Positions 25,901 through 37,346 are shown, numbered from the stretch's first letter. The stretch: 64,000 nt of DNA from Chamaelirium japonicum (GCA_947650365.1 OX393557.1:46067979-46131978); one strand, 5' to 3'. Numbers and translations: made by a program. Notes: generated from the letters alone by a model not told the origin.

Positions 25901-27601
25901 CTTCATGCTTTAACTTGCATTCTTCCACCTCTTCGCTTCTCTTATAATTTTCCATGTGAGGAATGTTTTATCTGCATTGACGTGAAAATCAACTTGTCTA
26001 TAACGGACATGCAAGCGACAGATACTTGATATTTGTATATCATATCAAGTGCCGAAAGGTCACATGAACTGTCAGATGGAACCTAAAATGGCATGTGTTG
26101 GGTGCTCAATACAAGTAAGCTCTTTCTTCCAAATGGTCAAGAAATCCTATAAAAAACTTTTAAGGGAGGGCAATGTAATTTTTAGATGTCGGGGCATGTC
26201 CGTGTTTTGCCAAATATCAGGCGAAGTTAGTGCAATTTGTCCTTAAAAGGTTATGGCTTAGTTAAATTTTATCCTCTGCTTGTGGACTCGACCCTTCTTC
26301 TCCTCTTTCTTTCTCTCTGCTTGTGCATTTCGAGCAAGAATGTAGATTCGGATGTCTTTTTCCCTTCTTTCCTTAGATCTGAATCTATATCAGATTCATA
26401 TATTATCTTTTTTGGTACTAACCTACACCAATATATAATTTGCAAAAGCATTCTTTGAAACCCTATTTAAGGGTTCGGTGAAAAAAGTTCACATATGTTA
26501 ATAACTCGACTAGATACGGATATCCCAATAGTGGAAATTTTATTGGGCATCAACAACTTTACTCAATGACCGAAAGGTGTACTCCATCTAAGGACATAGT
26601 CCCATACTTTGACCTACAAACCTAGATATGAGAAGTCAGCACTTCCATCAACAATTATTGTCAGCAGAGTGGACTCAATATAAAGGCAACCAAAATAAAT
26701 ACCTCATGATCTACCTATATAAAGTCATTAATGATACAGAGGGTGGCATAAGTGTCAACACAAAGTCTCTGTATGATGGCTTGAGGTTGAACCATTCTAA
26801 ACTGAACAAGGCACTGAACACTATGAAACTGTAAGCATCCCACCGTCATTCTCAATATTAACGATGAAAGGTATGAGAAAATTGAGGACTAAACCTATTC
26901 ATATTAGTCCTTAACCCAACATGCATAAATGCTCAAGAGAAGCGATAACTCAACCAATTATAAGTTCAATTGGAATCCAGATGGTTTTCTAGGGCACTTA
27001 AAACATATTCCACCTCCTCCTTGTCATCCCTTATGAATAAGAAGAAAATCAGGAGCAAGGACCCCAAAAACAGTATTTTCAATAATCAGACCCCAAATAT
27101 TTTGAGATTGGGTTCTACACCTCGTGCAAGACCCATTAACAATTCAAAATAACTTTTCTAAGTCATCTTCAATAAAACTTCTCTTAAAGCCTTCTTTTTA
27201 CTCCTTAGTAGAACCCGATGGTACACCATGGCATCTCCGTTGAACTAAATCACCTCAAAGAACTCATTTATGACTTATAATTTTGTCCAACTGGCCACAA
27301 GAGTTCCACTATATGCATTAGCAACTTTGTGAGATAACACCTTTAAATTCCCAAATTAGAGACTTTTGTCTCTTCGTCAAAACCTTGATTACCCCAGAGA
27401 ATTCAAGAGGCTCAATCTTCGAGAGACATAGCATGACATAAGAGATACCAATGCTATAAGCTTAAAACGCTTTGTGGGTATATAGACACAGCTGAGTGAG
27501 GACAATTGTGTCAACCAACGAACTAGCATAAGCTTGGAGACATCCGATACAACATTCAGGTGAGTGCATAGGTTGACTATCAATTACAAATTTGTTCACT
27601 C
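22929..27601. other. Intergenic, degraded repeats, no gene recognised
   Basis: AT-rich DNA without a supported gene. A 21-bp sequence TATTATCTTATAAACGATAA(T) occurs twice (about 23985 and 24042). About 24100-24440 is a GC-richer patch with weak open frames on both strands, ending in a motif CTATTCATTCATAGACAATAA that resembles retrotransposon leader or LTR sequence, but I cannot assign it. Short frames at 25186-25389, 26049-26246 and 26628-26834 have no recognisable domain. Confidence 0.5.
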
Positions 27602-27938
27602 TGTTATGATTCCCATGCCCTCTCAAAACCGGTGATGAGAGGGAGGGGGCAGTAGTATATAAAAACGTGGAACTCCCACCCTTTTACCGAAGTGAGACTA
27701 TTCTCAACACCCGCCCGCACGCTGAGCGCCTCTTGATCAGAGGGAGGGAGAATATCTCGATCAGAGAGAGAAAGAGGGTGCGACGGGACAACATGGAGAG
27801 GCGACGGGTTGGGGCCTAGCTTTGTTACCATGTTACAATTCCCGTGCCCCCTCAAAACCGGTGATGAGAGGGAGGGGACAAAAATATATAAAGACATGGA
27901 ACTCCCACCCCTTTACCGATGTGGGACTATTCTCAACA
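27602..27938 (-). mobile_element. TRIM (terminal-repeat retrotransposon in miniature), 337 bp
   Basis: Two direct repeats of about 108 bp (27602-27709 or so and 27831-27938) flank a 120-bp interior. Read on the minus strand each repeat runs TGTTGAGAATAGTCCCACAT ... AACA, with a TATA-like ATATA in the middle, and the interior opens with TGGTAACAAAGCTAGG, close to the initiator-tRNA-Met primer-binding site TGGTATCAGAGC, placed directly after the upstream repeat. The interior ends in a G-rich run (GCGGGCGGG) before the downstream repeat, as a polypurine tract would. CACTC precedes and CACTT follows the element, a plausible 5-bp target duplication. It has no coding capacity and would depend on proteins from other elements. 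No 5S-like box is seen, so it is not Cassandra. Confidence 0.78.
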
Positions 27939-29778
27939 CACTTTATATCACCCTATCGGATAATATCACCAAGAACACAATATCTACTACTCACGTAATT
28001 GAGGCATGATATTTTTAATGTGGTTCGGATCCACAAAGGTGCCTACATCCTCAGGATCTTATCCAAGTCTATGCACTATCCATTATAATAACAAGGTATA
28101 AGACGGTCAGTATACGGTTATACCAACATACGGCTCAGTCTTATTGGCTATGCCTCCGTTGATAGTCTTGTTTTTACGCCTTATAGTCCATGCAGGAAAC
28201 ATCTTTACTTTACAACCTCTATTTTCGTGCCATGATGTCGACACATGACAATCTTCTTCTTTGTAAGAGTGATCTTCGGTAACCACCTGGAAGAAGTGCC
28301 TCAAAGTCGACACAATACCTCGATATAAATCTCAGGACGAATAGGGATTAGGGTGTCTAGTCTTCCTATGTGATATGCATCGGCATGGAAGAACTAGCCC
28401 TATGTTTTATCAAATTTTTCACAAAAATGAACAACTCTCTCAAAAAGATTCAAGCATGAAGCATTGAGAGAAAAACCTCCCAAAAGTACAACTAAAGTTC
28501 AAGAGGTTTCATCCATAATCTGAGCTGATAAACAAGGTTATTTATATGAAAAAAAGCAACCTTTAAGAATTACAAACCTACATACTCTAAGAATCCTAAA
28601 TGAAACACATTAGAAAAGTTGTTATTTACTAATCTGATCAGTCAGTATAACATGTCCGATCAGTCAGATGATACAAAAACCCGACACTTGGTAAAACGGT
28701 GAATCAGATAGGTCGGACTCTAAGCATCAATCGATCGGATGCTAAGTCATGACATGATTCAAGTTAGATTCCTAGGGCCGTATATTTTGAGAGCGTGCAC
28801 TGATAAAATAACAAAAAATAATCTAATTCTTTCTGATATAATGGGAAAAAGTTCAAACGAGCTTCCATTACGTATATTTTTGCTCAAATACACTGTACAG
28901 ATTGGTCGAACATAGTCCTCGGATCGATAGGGCGAACAATGTTGAAATTCTCAGCATAAGCCGCAATTGACCTGTTAAGGTCATGACCAAGCTGCTCAGA
29001 ATCTTAGGTTGAAAACACTAAGTTTCCGATCGATAATTTTACCAACTCTCAAGTTTTAGGTTTATAACAAAATTTACGAAAAATCTTTTATATGATTTTC
29101 AAAAGACAAAAAGAATTTTTCAAAGCATTTCTCAAAAATTATTTATAAGTAATCTTTTTCTCAAAAACCATGCACTCGACTAATAAAGAATTTTTTTTTG
29201 GTTTTTGAAAGGTTCTAATCAAGAAATTATGCAATGTGTGTGTGCTCTATAGGTCAACTAGGTAACCAATGCAATTTACATGCACCTAATTAGATTGTAT
29301 CGTCATGCTTATTGTCGCATTCAGTCATATGGTAGTATTACAAACTCACACTCTTAACTTTAAAACGTAATTTGTCAATATAAGTTATCCACAATCTAGC
29401 AGAATTTAACGTTGCTGACAATATTTCAGGCATTCATATGAGCAACGAATATTAGTATGATCATTTAAAATGTAAAGCAAGTAAACAAATACAATGCCAC
29501 AATAGAAAACGCCATGATGAACATAAGGTATATAAACAATAATTCTGCACTTTTCCAAAAGTGGCAATATAGGCAAAGAGAAAAACCGCCGATTAATTAA
29601 TTTCTATTGAATATTCGATGAGACATCAATCATAAACTCACTTACACGAAATGCTTCATTGTAATCTATCGATGACAGCAATTGTAGCCTGCTTTAATTC
29701 CACAATCCTTTCCGTATAAAATCAGTGCCTTGTTGTCTTGCAAAGAGAAGAACAAAGGAACATTCGGCAACCACAACT
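27939..29778. other. Intergenic, including the 3' flank of the PORR gene
   Basis: No supported gene. 28000-28080 (AATGTGGTTCGGATCCACAA and following) resembles a motif common in plant copia-type LTRs, and 28640-28760 is a CGATCAGTCAG-rich patch; both are too degraded to classify. The last 100 bp or so should hold the 3' UTR of the minus-strand PORR gene. Confidence 0.45.
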
Positions 29779-31113
29779 TCAGTCCTCATCGGAATGTGTT
29801 TCATCATCTGAAGTATTCACATCGCAGCATTCATCATCGTCATCATCATCATCACCACATCTGTCATCGTTGTCTATATTGCCTTCAACATGATTCTCAT
29901 TCTCCCCACCATCACCACTTACCGGATCATCCTCATCCAACACTAACCGTGTCAAGCCCTTGCCCCGGTAGAGCACCCCAGTCCTCATGACATAGTGGAA
30001 CTTGTCTCTGAGGAGGGCGAGGGGATGCGGGTCCACCAGCTTCCCACGCTCGTACCCCTCCCGCAGCATCACGGTGGTGGTCTTGCATTTCAGGGAGAGG
30101 TAGAATATCCCCGGGTAGCGGGTGAAGACCCGGGTGAACTTGTGGGGGAGGCCCAGCTCCTCGCGGAGGCACCGCAGGTAGTTCCGCTTGGTCTTCTTGT
30201 GGATGGTGAGGCTGAGGAGCTCGTGGAGCAACCCCACGACGCGCTTCTCCATGAGTTCACTCTCGGGGTCGATCCCCGAAGCGTCGTCGTAGGGGGAGAC
30301 GTATGGGAGCTGGTGGAAATCGTCCATCCAGGCCTTCACCTTCTTCATGGAGCCGTAGCCCCGTGGGAAGCGCATAGGGAAGGCAAGGGGCGCGGAGGAG
30401 GAGGCGGGGCTCCTCTTGAAGTCGCGGTAGGTGGGGTCGGAGAGTGTGGATCGATGGCGGAGCTGGAGGACGGAGACGGCGAGGTCTTCGGGCCAGGAGG
30501 CAAGGGAGACGATGGGGACGCCGTCATGGGGGCGCCGGTGGAGGCGGAAGCGGCCGTCAGGGCGGAGTAGGGAGGTGGGGAAGTCGTCGGGGAGACCAAG
30601 GTCCCAGCGGAGGGGGAGGAGGGAGGGGAGGGGGAGGGAGCGGGAGCGGGACATCATGAGGAGGCGGACGAGGCGGACGGCGGCGGAGGGGGCGTGGGCG
30701 GCGTGGAGGGCACGCTCGCGGGCGTCGAGGAGGGCAGCGGCGGGGGCAAGACTGAAGGCAGGGAGGGAGGGGAACCGAGGGTGGGGGGACTCGGCGAAGA
30801 GGGTGGGGTAGCGGCGGAGGAAGCGGAGGACGGGGACTGTGAGGCCGAGGGGCTTCTGGAAGGAGGCGAGGGCGCGAGCCGGGACGGTGCCGGAGGGGCT
30901 ACGGCGGATGGCGTCCTTGAGGAGGCACGCGGCCTTGATGTCCGTGTCCCGGTCGATGATGTGGTCCAGGCCCCGGTTCTTCACCCACTTGAGCCGGACC
31001 TTCACCAGCCACCGCCGCGCCTGCCGCCGTGCCCCAACGTCCGCTGACGGCGGCGACAGCAAGGAACTCCTCAGAGCCCGGATGCTGCTGCCGCCGACGA
31101 TGCTCACCATCAT
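29779..31113 (-). CDS. PORR-domain protein, organellar RNA-binding (WTF1/RPD1 family)
   Basis: A single uninterrupted exon; PORR genes are usually intronless. The frame is open from an ATG at 31179, but I prefer the ATG at 31113 (MMVSIVGG...), which gives 444 residues and a Ser/Arg/Leu-rich, acid-poor N-terminus typical of a mitochondrial or plastid presequence. The PORR domain spans most of the protein: it opens with VRLKWVKNRGLDHIIDRDTD, includes FLRRYPTLF, a PLRWDLGLPDDF block, MKKVKAWMDDFHQLPYVSPY, and ends with RVFTRYPGIFYLS and REGYERGKLVDPHPL. PORR proteins bind organellar group II introns and promote splicing. A C-terminal acidic tail rich in Asp (about the last 60 residues, encoded by GAT/GAC repeats) is added. 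Which Arabidopsis paralogue it matches, and which organelle it enters, cannot be told here. Confidence 0.9.
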   Translation of the reverse strand: MMVSIVGGSSIRALRSSLLSPPSADVGARRQARRWLVKVRLKWVKNRGLDHIIDRDTDIKAACLLKDAIRRSPSGTVPARALASFQKPLGLTVPVLRFLRRYPTLFAESPHPRFPSLPAFSLAPAAALLDARERALHAAHAPSAAVRLVRLLMMSRSRSLPLPSLLPLRWDLGLPDDFPTSLLRPDGRFRLHRRPHDGVPIVSLASWPEDLAVSVLQLRHRSTLSDPTYRDFKRSPASSSAPLAFPMRFPRGYGSMKKVKAWMDDFHQLPYVSPYDDASGIDPESELMEKRVVGLLHELLSLTIHKKTKRNYLRCLREELGLPHKFTRVFTRYPGIFYLSLKCKTTTVMLREGYERGKLVDPHPLALLRDKFHYVMRTGVLYRGKGLTRLVLDEDDPVSGDGGENENHVEGNIDNDDRCGDDDDDDDECCDVNTSDDETHSDED

Positions 31114-31179
31114 TGTCCAGCCGCCGGGTTCAGACCAGGTCGAAGGCTGTCCAACTAGAACCAGAGCTGAGAGGCACAA

Positions 31180-31938
31180 CGGGTCGGGCCTAGCCCGAGC
31201 CCGTCCCCTCAGGGCCTGTTTGTTTTTCGAACCCTCAAAGTAAAAAGACTACTAAACCAGATGTGGGTTAGTAAATCTTCTAAATCGACTAGTAAATCTG
31301 ATTTACCTCTTACTGTTTGTATTGAGCAGCCCAGTCCAACAAACTCTAAGCGGGCTGATCCCTGCAAGGAGTGGGTGGGGGGGGGTGTGGGAGGCCTTAC
31401 GTAATCTCCTGTGATGAACAAGATCACAGAGGACACGCACAATCCCCCTTGACGTGTTATCCTCTGACGAAGACTGTTGCATGCACTATCTTTTGAATCC
31501 TCCTAGATCCCATCCATGGCGCCTCACCCGGTGAGAATGACGCAAATGCCTGAGAAGAAGAGAAGCTTCACCGCACCGATCGGCCCCATCGCTATGACGA
31601 AAAAAACCTCAGAGTTCCTCCTATTTATAGAAGAGCACACATTTATTACGGAGCATTAAAACTGCGACTCATCGTATCCCCTTAAACGACTCAAGACTAA
31701 GCAAAAAGTGGGGGCTTTTCGAGACTCGGATTGAAGCGATGTCGATCAACGCATCATGTCAAAGATGACGTGGACATTTTCAACTGGCAGGAAATCAAAG
31801 AAGGAAGAGAATGGGCGCCCCAATAAGCCTGATAGACGCGAGCAAAGACACACCCACAATTGAACATTCGTTGAAGACAAAGAAGTAAGATTTTATTTAT
31901 TTATTTACTGGGAGTACACAAGCGAGCCCAGTAGGGCG
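31180..31938 (-). mobile_element. Retroelement LTR-like region (minus strand), weakly supported
   Basis: On the minus strand TTCTATAAATAGGAGG (about 31618-31631) is a TATA box of the kind found in plant LTRs, and it lies downstream of a degraded coiled-coil open frame, where a 3' LTR would be. I cannot define borders. Near 31213 the + strand reads GGGCCTGTTTGTTTTTCG, a MITE-like start, without a matching end. Confidence 0.3.
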
Positions 31939-32390
31939 TTACAACATCTCCACCATCTCCATGAACCGGCGCTGGAGAGCCACGATTTCGAGGTTGAGCT
32001 CCTGGTCTTTAGCCACCAGTTTGGCTCGGTGCACCTCATGAAGGGCAGCGACCTCGGCCGCTCGGGCCTTTTTCTCTATGGCCAAGCTAGCTAAGGCGTC
32101 CTCACGACCCATCAGAGCTATCTCGTGAGCCACATTTGCACCGTTCAGGTCGGACCGAAGATCTCGGACAATGATAGTTGCAGCCGCCTGCTCCTTCACC
32201 TTTGCTTCCAGCAGGGACTGGAGTTGGGTGAGTTTCGCTCGCAGTCAGACGACCTCCTGCTCGAGCTGAGCTGCCTGGGTTTGGTGACGCTCAACTTCCG
32301 AGTTCCTCTGCAATAGAGACTCTCGAAGGCCGGTCAACTCGCCCTAGAGCCAAGCCACCGATGCGTCCCTCTCCCGCAAGTCTTCTTAGA
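31939..32390 (-). pseudogene. Degraded coiled-coil retrotransposon ORF
   Basis: The minus strand encodes a heptad-rich, Ala/Leu/Glu/Arg-rich stretch ending in LQRRFMEMVEML and a stop. An in-frame TGA near 32235 and further lesions break it upstream. Long coiled coils of this composition are common in the gag-like products of Tat-type plant gypsy elements, but the match is by composition only. It could be any coiled-coil remnant. Confidence 0.4.
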
Positions 32391-34560
32391 TCATGCTCTG
32401 GGTCCAATGAACTTTTCTCTTCTCCACCTCCACCGCCTCCGTAAGAAAGCTTAAGGCATGTTCATGAACCAGGCATGTGACCGGAGAGATGTTCTCATGT
32501 TCGGGGGCTTGGTTGGAGAGCTCACGGAACAGGTGGAGTTCTCGGGCCTCTTGCCCTACCCTCTCACCACCTGGGAAAGGCCTGCAAAACCCTGCGAAGG
32601 AAGTAACAGTTAGACGTACAAAACTTTGTATTCCTCAGTCATAGTATTCCTCAGTCATAAAGTATGAGACAAAATATACCTGAACAAAAGTGCAAGATTG
32701 AGCTCCGTAGAAGAGGGGCCCATGGCTTGGACACATCACCGTCATAATCCCTGGGGAGGATATACCCTCAGGCCAGGGCTAGAGCGACCCAAGGGTCCAT
32801 GGCATTGTCGTCCACCAGGATTGGACGGCTTCCCCCTCCATCATCGTGGACAATCAGGGAGGCGGAAGAACGCCTTGGTCGACTAGCCTCGCTGCCAAGC
32901 GGATCGCTGAAGGACCACTCTGACTTTCCAGCAACGTCAACCACGGGTTGTTCTCCCTCGACTGCACGAAGGAGCAATATTGATAGATAGATAATTAAGT
33001 AAAAGGAGATCTCTGAACCTACCTGAACTTACCAGTGGGCTTAGGTTGAACTCTCGCACCTAATGCTTCGCCCACCACTTGGACATCAGTTTCGGCAAGT
33101 GTCGCCACGCTTGCAGGGCTCCTAGCCCCACCTGGCCCTTCTGAGTCGACGGCCAGGACTTATGGGGTTTCCTAGTCCAGACCTTCCGGGCGCTCTTGCT
33201 TCAGAGGCACCTAGGGGGAGTCGTTTGAATCCCCGAGAGAGCTGTCACGCTGCTTAATTTGACCATAGCCGTGCTCGCTTGGACTGACAAATCTGACGAA
33301 GAGCCGCGAAGAACTCCTTAGTCGGAAAGGGGCAAGCAATCTTTGGGGCCGCCCACAAGAGTTACCTCGGGCTCAAACCCGGGTGGCACCTCCAAGTCTG
33401 AATCCGCCCCCCTGGGCTTGACAGGGGACGTCTCGCAGGCTCTCTTCTCTGCCCAGCTGATGTGAGGGCTGTCCGGTCGGAAGTGGTCACCCCCCAAGAG
33501 AAGGGGGACCACCCCGGAAGGATCAACAGCTGGACTACCCAATGGATCGATTCAGGTGGGCCCCACCCCTAAAATCTCCACGCTCTCGTTGGAATCTAAG
33601 TGCGTGGGGCTAGGGATAAAGCGGCAACCTCCGGGGCTGGTCCCACCAAGCTTACCCTTGCTACCGCCGTCGCCAAGGTCCAAGGGATCAACTTCAATAT
33701 CGCGACCAATTCCCCCTACATCATCATCACCACCATCATCACCGTTGCTGTCGTTACTGCCTCCATTGTCTCCATCGCCACCATTGTCACCGTCGCTGCC
33801 GTGAACGTCATCATTCCCGTCGCCGCTATTATCGTCGTCCTCCACTTGCTCCTTGTCGCTGCTTCCATCGCCATTGCCAGACGATCCTCCTGCTCGACTG
33901 CTTTCACCAAGGAACCTTCCTCGAGGCATATCCTCGACCTAAACAGTCATCACTGACCTCGCCGCAGGTGCGTTGAGATTGGATCGAAAAACAATTCCCC
34001 AGAAGACTAGCGTGCACCATTAGAAGTCCTCAATCTGGGCGTCGATGAGGTTTCTCTTCTTATGTGCCCTTTTCCCCTTGATAAACTTGCAGCGGAGAGA
34101 GATTCGGAACCGCCCGGCTCGGCCTGGCCTGGAGAGCCGAAGAATCAGACCGGGCCCAATCCAATCCACAGGCTGCGCCCTCGAAAATGGGTGAGCCCTG
34201 AAGAGGGTTCGAAGGAATCCGAGCCCCACGGTGGGAACCAGATTGGGGAAAAGGTCGGGCAGGTCGTGGGCCTGGCCTGGCAACCTCGACCTCGGAGAAG
34301 ACCGACCTGATAGGCGGTGGAGGGCTGCCCTTGGGTGAGAAAAAATCGGGAGGCGCACTTAACGTCCTGAGGGCCTCAGCGAACGTCCGGGGATTCGCCA
34401 GGCTGGACGATCCCGATGATATCTTGCCCGTTAAGATCAAGGATCGCCCAGGACTAATCAGGGGCCCATGATCAACGAGAGCATATAAGAAAAGAAACGA
34501 ACGGTGTCCGATCGTGAAAAATCCGCAATGATCATCCAGAAATTCTTGGAGGAAATCCCG
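32391..34560 (-). other. Degraded repetitive region with acidic Gly/Asp/Asn low-complexity frame
   Basis: Minus-strand frames at 33929-33552 encode a Gly/Asp/Ser/Asn-rich repeat segment made by GAT/GGT triplet repeats (33715-33850), followed by a PPGFEPEV-containing segment (33542-33318). These may continue the coiled-coil retroelement ORF upstream, but stops and frame changes prevent a model. No host domain is recognisable. Confidence 0.35.
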
Positions 34561-35176
34561 CGAGCAATACATACATGACACGTATGAGAAGGTCTATAAA
34601 AGAACCCCACCCCTTCATGGGTAGGCAAGCAATTTATCGCTCCCGAACCCTAAACCACGCCTGGTTCTCTTCACGTTGTTATTCCCTTCCCAAACTTGAG
34701 CGTCGGAGAAGCTTTGGCTCGGAGAAAAGCCTCGGTCTTTTTGCAGATACCTCGGGAAGGAGGTGGAGACGAGCCGCTCCATCTGACAACCGGATGTGAC
34801 CAGCGGGCTCTCCCCCCCAATAGCAATTGAATTGATACTCCGCCAAAATTGATGCTCTAGAATTGTTAGTGGAATATCAATTCGGTTGCTACAGTAAGGG
34901 ACATTTTTATCATTTGATAGAAGTTAAAAAAGTCAAAAAAAAAAATGCATAATATAAAAGTGTCCTAATTTTCAGGAAGGGATTAAGCTCAAACCAATGC
35001 ATTGTCGGGATGTGAGCTTAAAAGCATCTCCTAGAAAGGGTTTTTCGATCACCAAGTCCTCCTTAAACTTAAAAAGTACGGCGGTAAGTCTCGATCATGA
35101 TTCACGACGATAAGATAATTCGATCCATAAAATGAAAGAATATGCACACATAACCCTAATTGGGATCTTAATTAGG
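34561..35176 (+). mobile_element. Partial LTR-like segment (R/U5 type), plus 3' flank of the F-box gene
   Basis: TCTATAAAAGAACCCC (34593-34608) is a TATA box followed by CCCTAAACCAC, CTTGAGCGTCGGAGAAG and a TTTTTGCAGATACCTCGG block, a layout like the R/U5 part of Tat-type gypsy LTRs. Similarity fades after about 34820. The remainder to 35176 is AT-rich and should include the 3' UTR of the minus-strand F-box gene. Confidence 0.35.
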
Positions 35177-36307
35177 CTAACACAGAGAAGGCATAATCCA
35201 ACGAGCTCCTTTCAGCTTCTCCGATGGCTTTTTACAGCGGCGCGGCATCCGCCTGTAGTCGACGCTCCTCACGGCGACCGTTTCCATGTCGTGAACCTCG
35301 GACCGAAGAATTTCGTAGCCGGCGTAGTTGCCGTCCTTCTCGCACCAGGGGACTAGGGAATAGATGCAGTTCGGGGTGCCTCCGCCGATGCCTCCGGCGG
35401 GGACACACAAACACTGGCTTCCGGAATATAACACCACATTGTTACCTATGCCCTTTACCCTTGACCACTTCAGCAGCAGCAGCTTGTCCAGCTCCAGCTT
35501 GAACACTTGGAAGTTGTCCTTCCAGACGCTGTTGTCGCAGCGGCGCTCCCTCGTAACCAGCAGCAGCTCTCCCTCCGGTGATTTCACCATGTGGCAATCG
35601 TCGAACCTCACCGGCACCGTCATGGTGTGCACCGGAGTGGCCTCGCAGGGACGAGCGGCGTCGTCGTAGATCGCGCTGCGCCCCCAGCCGTCGATGATGT
35701 AGAGCATGCCCTCATGGTACGCAACCGCCTCGGGAGAGGTCAATCTGGTGTCGAGCACGTTCCACGCGCCGGACCCTAGCCTGCAGAAGGCGATCTTCCG
35801 TCGAACGAAGAAGGCGGCCATCACGGTGCCGTCGTCGGCCGAGTTGGGGTCGGATGACAAGAGAGCTCTCACGCTGCTAGCATCCCAGGGATCCGTGGCT
35901 TCCAGTAGGTGGAGGAGTGGGTCGGTGGTGGGAGGGAGCTGGACGTGGGATCTGGTGATGGGGTTGAGCAAGGAAAGGGATCTGGTTTTGATGTCGGCCA
36001 TCACCAACCAGCCATGAGAGGAGCCGCAGATTAGCTTGCCGCGAGCCTCCGGCAGGTCGAGGAGGTGGGGCTTGCTGTAGGCGAGGCTGTAGAAGGGGCG
36101 GGTGCGGCGGTGTGGGTCGCAGGGAAACATCAGCCAAGGGAGCTGATGGGTCAGGTCGACGGGCCTCGCCGCTGATCGCCACCTCTTGCATACGGCACGG
36201 AAGCGGACGTAATCGGATAAGTCGGTGAGTTGGCCGGAGATCTGCCTTATCAAATCCGACTGTAGGCCAGACCATTGGGACCCCCTTCTGCTGCCATCGG
36301 AATCCAT
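35177..36307 (-). CDS. F-box protein with KIB1-4 (DUF295) beta-propeller domain
   Basis: An intronless frame of 376 residues. Residues about 12-48 form an F-box (WSGLQSDLIRQISGQLTDLSDYVRFRAVCKRWRSA region, with the typical L..DL...I...L and CKRWR ends), which would bind SKP1 in an SCF ubiquitin ligase. Residues about 60-345 form the DUF295/KIB1-4 propeller: PWLMFPCD, GSSHGWLVM, LSLLNPITRSHVQLPP, then VYHEG/YIIDGWG-type blades and NCIYSLVPW near the end. This architecture belongs to a large, fast-evolving plant family whose substrates are mostly unknown. The ATG at 36307 is the first in frame and sits just ahead of the F-box. Length and order are normal and no lesion is seen. It is flanked by retroelement debris and a MITE. 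Confidence 0.9.
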   Translation of the reverse strand: MDSDGSRRGSQWSGLQSDLIRQISGQLTDLSDYVRFRAVCKRWRSAARPVDLTHQLPWLMFPCDPHRRTRPFYSLAYSKPHLLDLPEARGKLICGSSHGWLVMADIKTRSLSLLNPITRSHVQLPPTTDPLLHLLEATDPWDASSVRALLSSDPNSADDGTVMAAFFVRRKIAFCRLGSGAWNVLDTRLTSPEAVAYHEGMLYIIDGWGRSAIYDDAARPCEATPVHTMTVPVRFDDCHMVKSPEGELLLVTRERRCDNSVWKDNFQVFKLELDKLLLLKWSRVKGIGNNVVLYSGSQCLCVPAGGIGGGTPNCIYSLVPWCEKDGNYAGYEILRSEVHDMETVAVRSVDYRRMPRRCKKPSEKLKGARWIMPSLC

Positions 36308-36517
36308 GGCGAAACCCTAGAAGAGAAGCGATCCTCTACGTCTCCACTACGTGCGAGAGGAGGAGCTCGGGTCACGGGGGTTTAGATATATAGGCGACGG
36401 CGAGGGCATTGTTGGAGCAAGTCCCTTCGTAACACGAGTGCGATTTTGTTGGAGTCCCCCCCATAGGGCCATCGAATGGTCCACGTTCGATCCTTTCAAG
36501 AAGTTAGAAGTGAGAAC

Positions 36518-36980
36518 TAGGGGTGGCAATGGGTCGGGTCGGGTTGAGATATAGTTACAAGGGCAAAACACCCAACCAGAACCCGACCCGTTTAATAAAC
36601 GGGTCAAAAACTTAAACCCAAACCCGACCCGTCTAATAAACGGGTTGACCAGACCCGACCCGTTTAACATGTTTACTAAACGGGTCGGGTTGTGTCAGGT
36701 CGGGTTGGATCAACAGAACCCATGTAAACTTGTCGGGTTGGGTCAAGACAAGTCAGATTGAGCCAGGGTTGGTTCGGGTTGGCTCGGGTCGGGTTGATAC
36801 GACCCATTTGTTAAACGGGTCAAGTCGGGTTAATCGGGTTATAAGTACAACCCCGAACCCGACCCATTAAATAAACGGGTCAATCGGGTCGACCCGTTTA
36901 TCACCCGAACCCATTTAGGCCAAACCCAAACCCGCTAACTTCAGGTTGGGTTCGGGTCGGGTCAAGGATTGCCACCCCTA
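36518..36980. mobile_element. hAT-type MITE, 463 bp, with perfect 8-bp target duplication
   Basis: The element starts TAGGGGTGGCAAT and ends ATTGCCACCCCTA, a 13-bp inverted repeat, and is flanked by GTGAGAAC on both sides (36510-36517 and 36981-36988). Both features are typical of non-autonomous hAT elements. The interior is composed almost wholly of CGGGT/ACCCG motifs (GGGTCGGGTTG and its complement) in both orientations. It lies upstream of the minus-strand F-box gene, about 210 bp from its start codon, so it may contribute to that promoter. Confidence 0.93.
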
Positions 36981-36988
36981 GTGAGAAC

Positions 36989-37346
36989 AGTGGTTGTATA
37001 ATTTTATCTGGCCCTTTATTCTGAGTAGTCCCAAAATGAAATAGAATGACCAAAAATAAAGGCCATGACATATGGTATATCAGTGCCGGTTCTCTTAGCG
37101 ATGGGGGGGTCTAACCCTACCTGTGGGCACGTGCCCGTTAAGAGGGGTGGATTGTGACGACCAAAATCCAATAGCTAATAACCAAGACTCCTGAGACTGT
37201 GGCACATCCAACAAGCAAAGGTACTTAAAAGTGGGGTAGTTGCCAAATTTCCAAAATACCCCTCCAGCAAAGGGATTCTCAAATTAGCCTCCAAAGTTGG
37301 CTCAAGTCACCCACTCATTAAATGGTGTGGAACCCCATCATGGGGA
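36989..37346. other. Intergenic, nothing recognised
   Basis: Unremarkable AT-rich sequence between the hAT-type MITE and the copia relic; no open frame or repeat stands out. Confidence 0.5.

Noticed and set aside
27602-27938. Cassandra TRIM with a 5S-like LTR
   Set aside because: The terminal repeats lack any 5S RNA-like promoter boxes.
31209-31330. MITE starting GGGCCTGTTTG
   Set aside because: No matching inverted end or target duplication found downstream.
36518-36980. Possible interstitial telomere or satellite
   Set aside because: The motif is CGGGT, not the plant telomere TTTAGGG, and the ends and 8-bp duplication show it is a MITE.
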